Shown: positions 5,085-5,733 of the stretch, in pieces | How positions within the stretch are numbered: the first letter of the stretch is position 1 | Layout: the number at the start of each line of letters is the position of its first letter | DNA from: Chloroflexia bacterium | GTDB taxonomy: Bacteria > Chloroflexota > Chloroflexia > Thermomicrobiales > JALYUS01 | Reading direction: 5' to 3' | DNA length: 5,733 nucleotides | NCBI GenBank assembly: GCA_025924435.1 | Contig: JAICIL010000291.1 | Coordinates: forward strand, 1-5,733 | Made by a program: the position numbers and the translations under genes | Notes under the pieces: generated by a model | Database searches by the model: none | Seen by the model: the letters and a program-made list of their open reading frames with translations, nothing else | Told to the model about the DNA's origin: nothing

Positions 5085-5733
5085 TCAATCTTTCCCGGTG
5101 GCGTAGTCGCGCTGATCGAGCGGACGGAGGGTGGAGCGCTGGGGGGCGGGTTCGTCCATCGCGCCGTCGCTCGTCACGATGCGGCGGTTCAGTTCGACGA
5201 CCTCCTCGAGTTCCTGCTGCACCTGTTTGAAGCGCGCGCGGACCTGCTGCTCCGAGGCGCGCGCCAGTTCCTTGCGGACGTCCGCGATTCGCTGGCCGAC
5301 CTCGTCCACGCGGGTGTTGACGAGGCTGATCCGGTGCGCGACATCCCGCAATCCTTCGTCCGAGAGGTCCACGCGGCCGGCGAGATAGGCGTCCCGCTCC
5401 TCGGCGGCGTGGCGGAGATCGCGGTCCACCGCGTCGCCCTGCTGCCGCACCTCCTCCAGCCGTTCGAGGACGAGATCGTGCCGTTCGAGCGCCTGCTCGT
5501 TGAAGGTGAGGTAGACCTCCTCCTGCCGCACGTCCACCGCCGCGAGATTCGTGATGCTGTTGTGGAGCCGCGCGAACTCCTCGCCGACGCTCTTGAAGGC
5601 GGTTTCGACGGCGGCGATCCGCCGGAGCGACTCGTCCACACGCGGCGGGATGACATCAATGCGCTGGTCCACCTCGATGATCCGCCGCTTCGCCTCGCTG
5701 TCCACGATGCGGATGGCGTCCTCGACGCGCTGA
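5085..5733 (-). CDS. Helical, probably coiled-coil protein of unknown function, 5' end beyond window
   Basis: The frame is open from the right edge to TGA 5087-5085, with 215 complete codons visible. A GTG at 5705 could be a start, but the nine upstream codons (QRVEDAIRI) continue the same charged heptad-like pattern without a stop, so the gene probably begins outside the window. The visible product is almost all charged helix. Hydrophobic residues recur at 3-4-residue spacing (e.g. RIIEVDQRIDVIPPRVDESL, VLERLEEVRQQ, RISLVNTRVDEVGQRIADV, FKQVQQELEEVVELNRRIV). There is one PP break near the start and a disordered, polar tail of about 28 residues ending YATGKD. It has no membrane segment, signal peptide or cysteine. 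It looks like a structural or scaffold-type coiled coil, but I do not recognise a family. It lies upstream of hisF on the same strand, separated by the inverted repeat. Confidence 0.75.
   Translation of the reverse strand, partial: QRVEDAIRIVDSEAKRRIIEVDQRIDVIPPRVDESLRRIAAVETAFKSVGEEFARLHNSITNLAAVDVRQEEVYLTFNEQALERHDLVLERLEEVRQQGDAVDRDLRHAAEERDAYLAGRVDLSDEGLRDVAHRISLVNTRVDEVGQRIADVRKELARASEQQVRARFKQVQQELEEVVELNRRIVTSDGAMDEPAPQRSTLRPLDQRDYATGKD

Overview
The window is GC-rich (by eye about two thirds G+C) bacterial chromosomal DNA carrying five protein genes. Two of them run off the window edges. The codon usage is strongly G/C-ending. There are GC-rich hairpin repeats with a GGGGGCCGGGGGG core and a CACAGAGGCACAGAG-type inverted repeat. 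Together these suggest a high-GC environmental bacterium, with Chloroflexota (Thermomicrobia-like) as my best guess. That placement is an inference from style, not from a marker gene. No phage, plasmid, CRISPR, tRNA or rRNA signal is visible.

Layout: (1) 1-1887, minus strand: a long multi-spanning GT-C-type glycosyltransferase, open without a stop for 629 codons and still open at base 1. Two GC-rich hairpin repeats lie in frame inside it, one in the loop after the first membrane segment and one after the last visible membrane segment. (2) 1888-2222: a divergent intergenic region with a good minus-strand promoter candidate, a weaker plus-strand one and a 14-base palindrome. (3) 2223-3575, plus strand: a full-length SBP56/SELENBP1-family protein, the methanethiol oxidase family. 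(4) 3601-3634: a perfect 34-base palindrome between the convergent gene ends, a probable bidirectional terminator. (5) 3630-4139, minus: a small four-helix membrane protein of unknown function, 4 bases downstream of hisF. (6) 4144-4941, minus: hisF, the cyclase subunit of imidazole glycerol phosphate synthase (histidine biosynthesis). (7) 4977-5071: a 27-bp-armed inverted repeat filling most of the gap upstream of hisF. (8) 5085-5733, minus: the C-terminal part of a helical, probably coiled-coil protein of unknown function.

The genes do not form one obvious pathway. The coiled-coil gene, hisF and the small membrane protein are co-directional and may be partly co-transcribed. The methanethiol oxidase homologue stands as a single gene, without the copper-maturation neighbours known from some methylotrophs, at least within this window. 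I found no convincing new multi-gene system. The most notable features are the repeats: one GC-rich family tolerated in frame inside a membrane-protein gene, and one intergenic inverted repeat.
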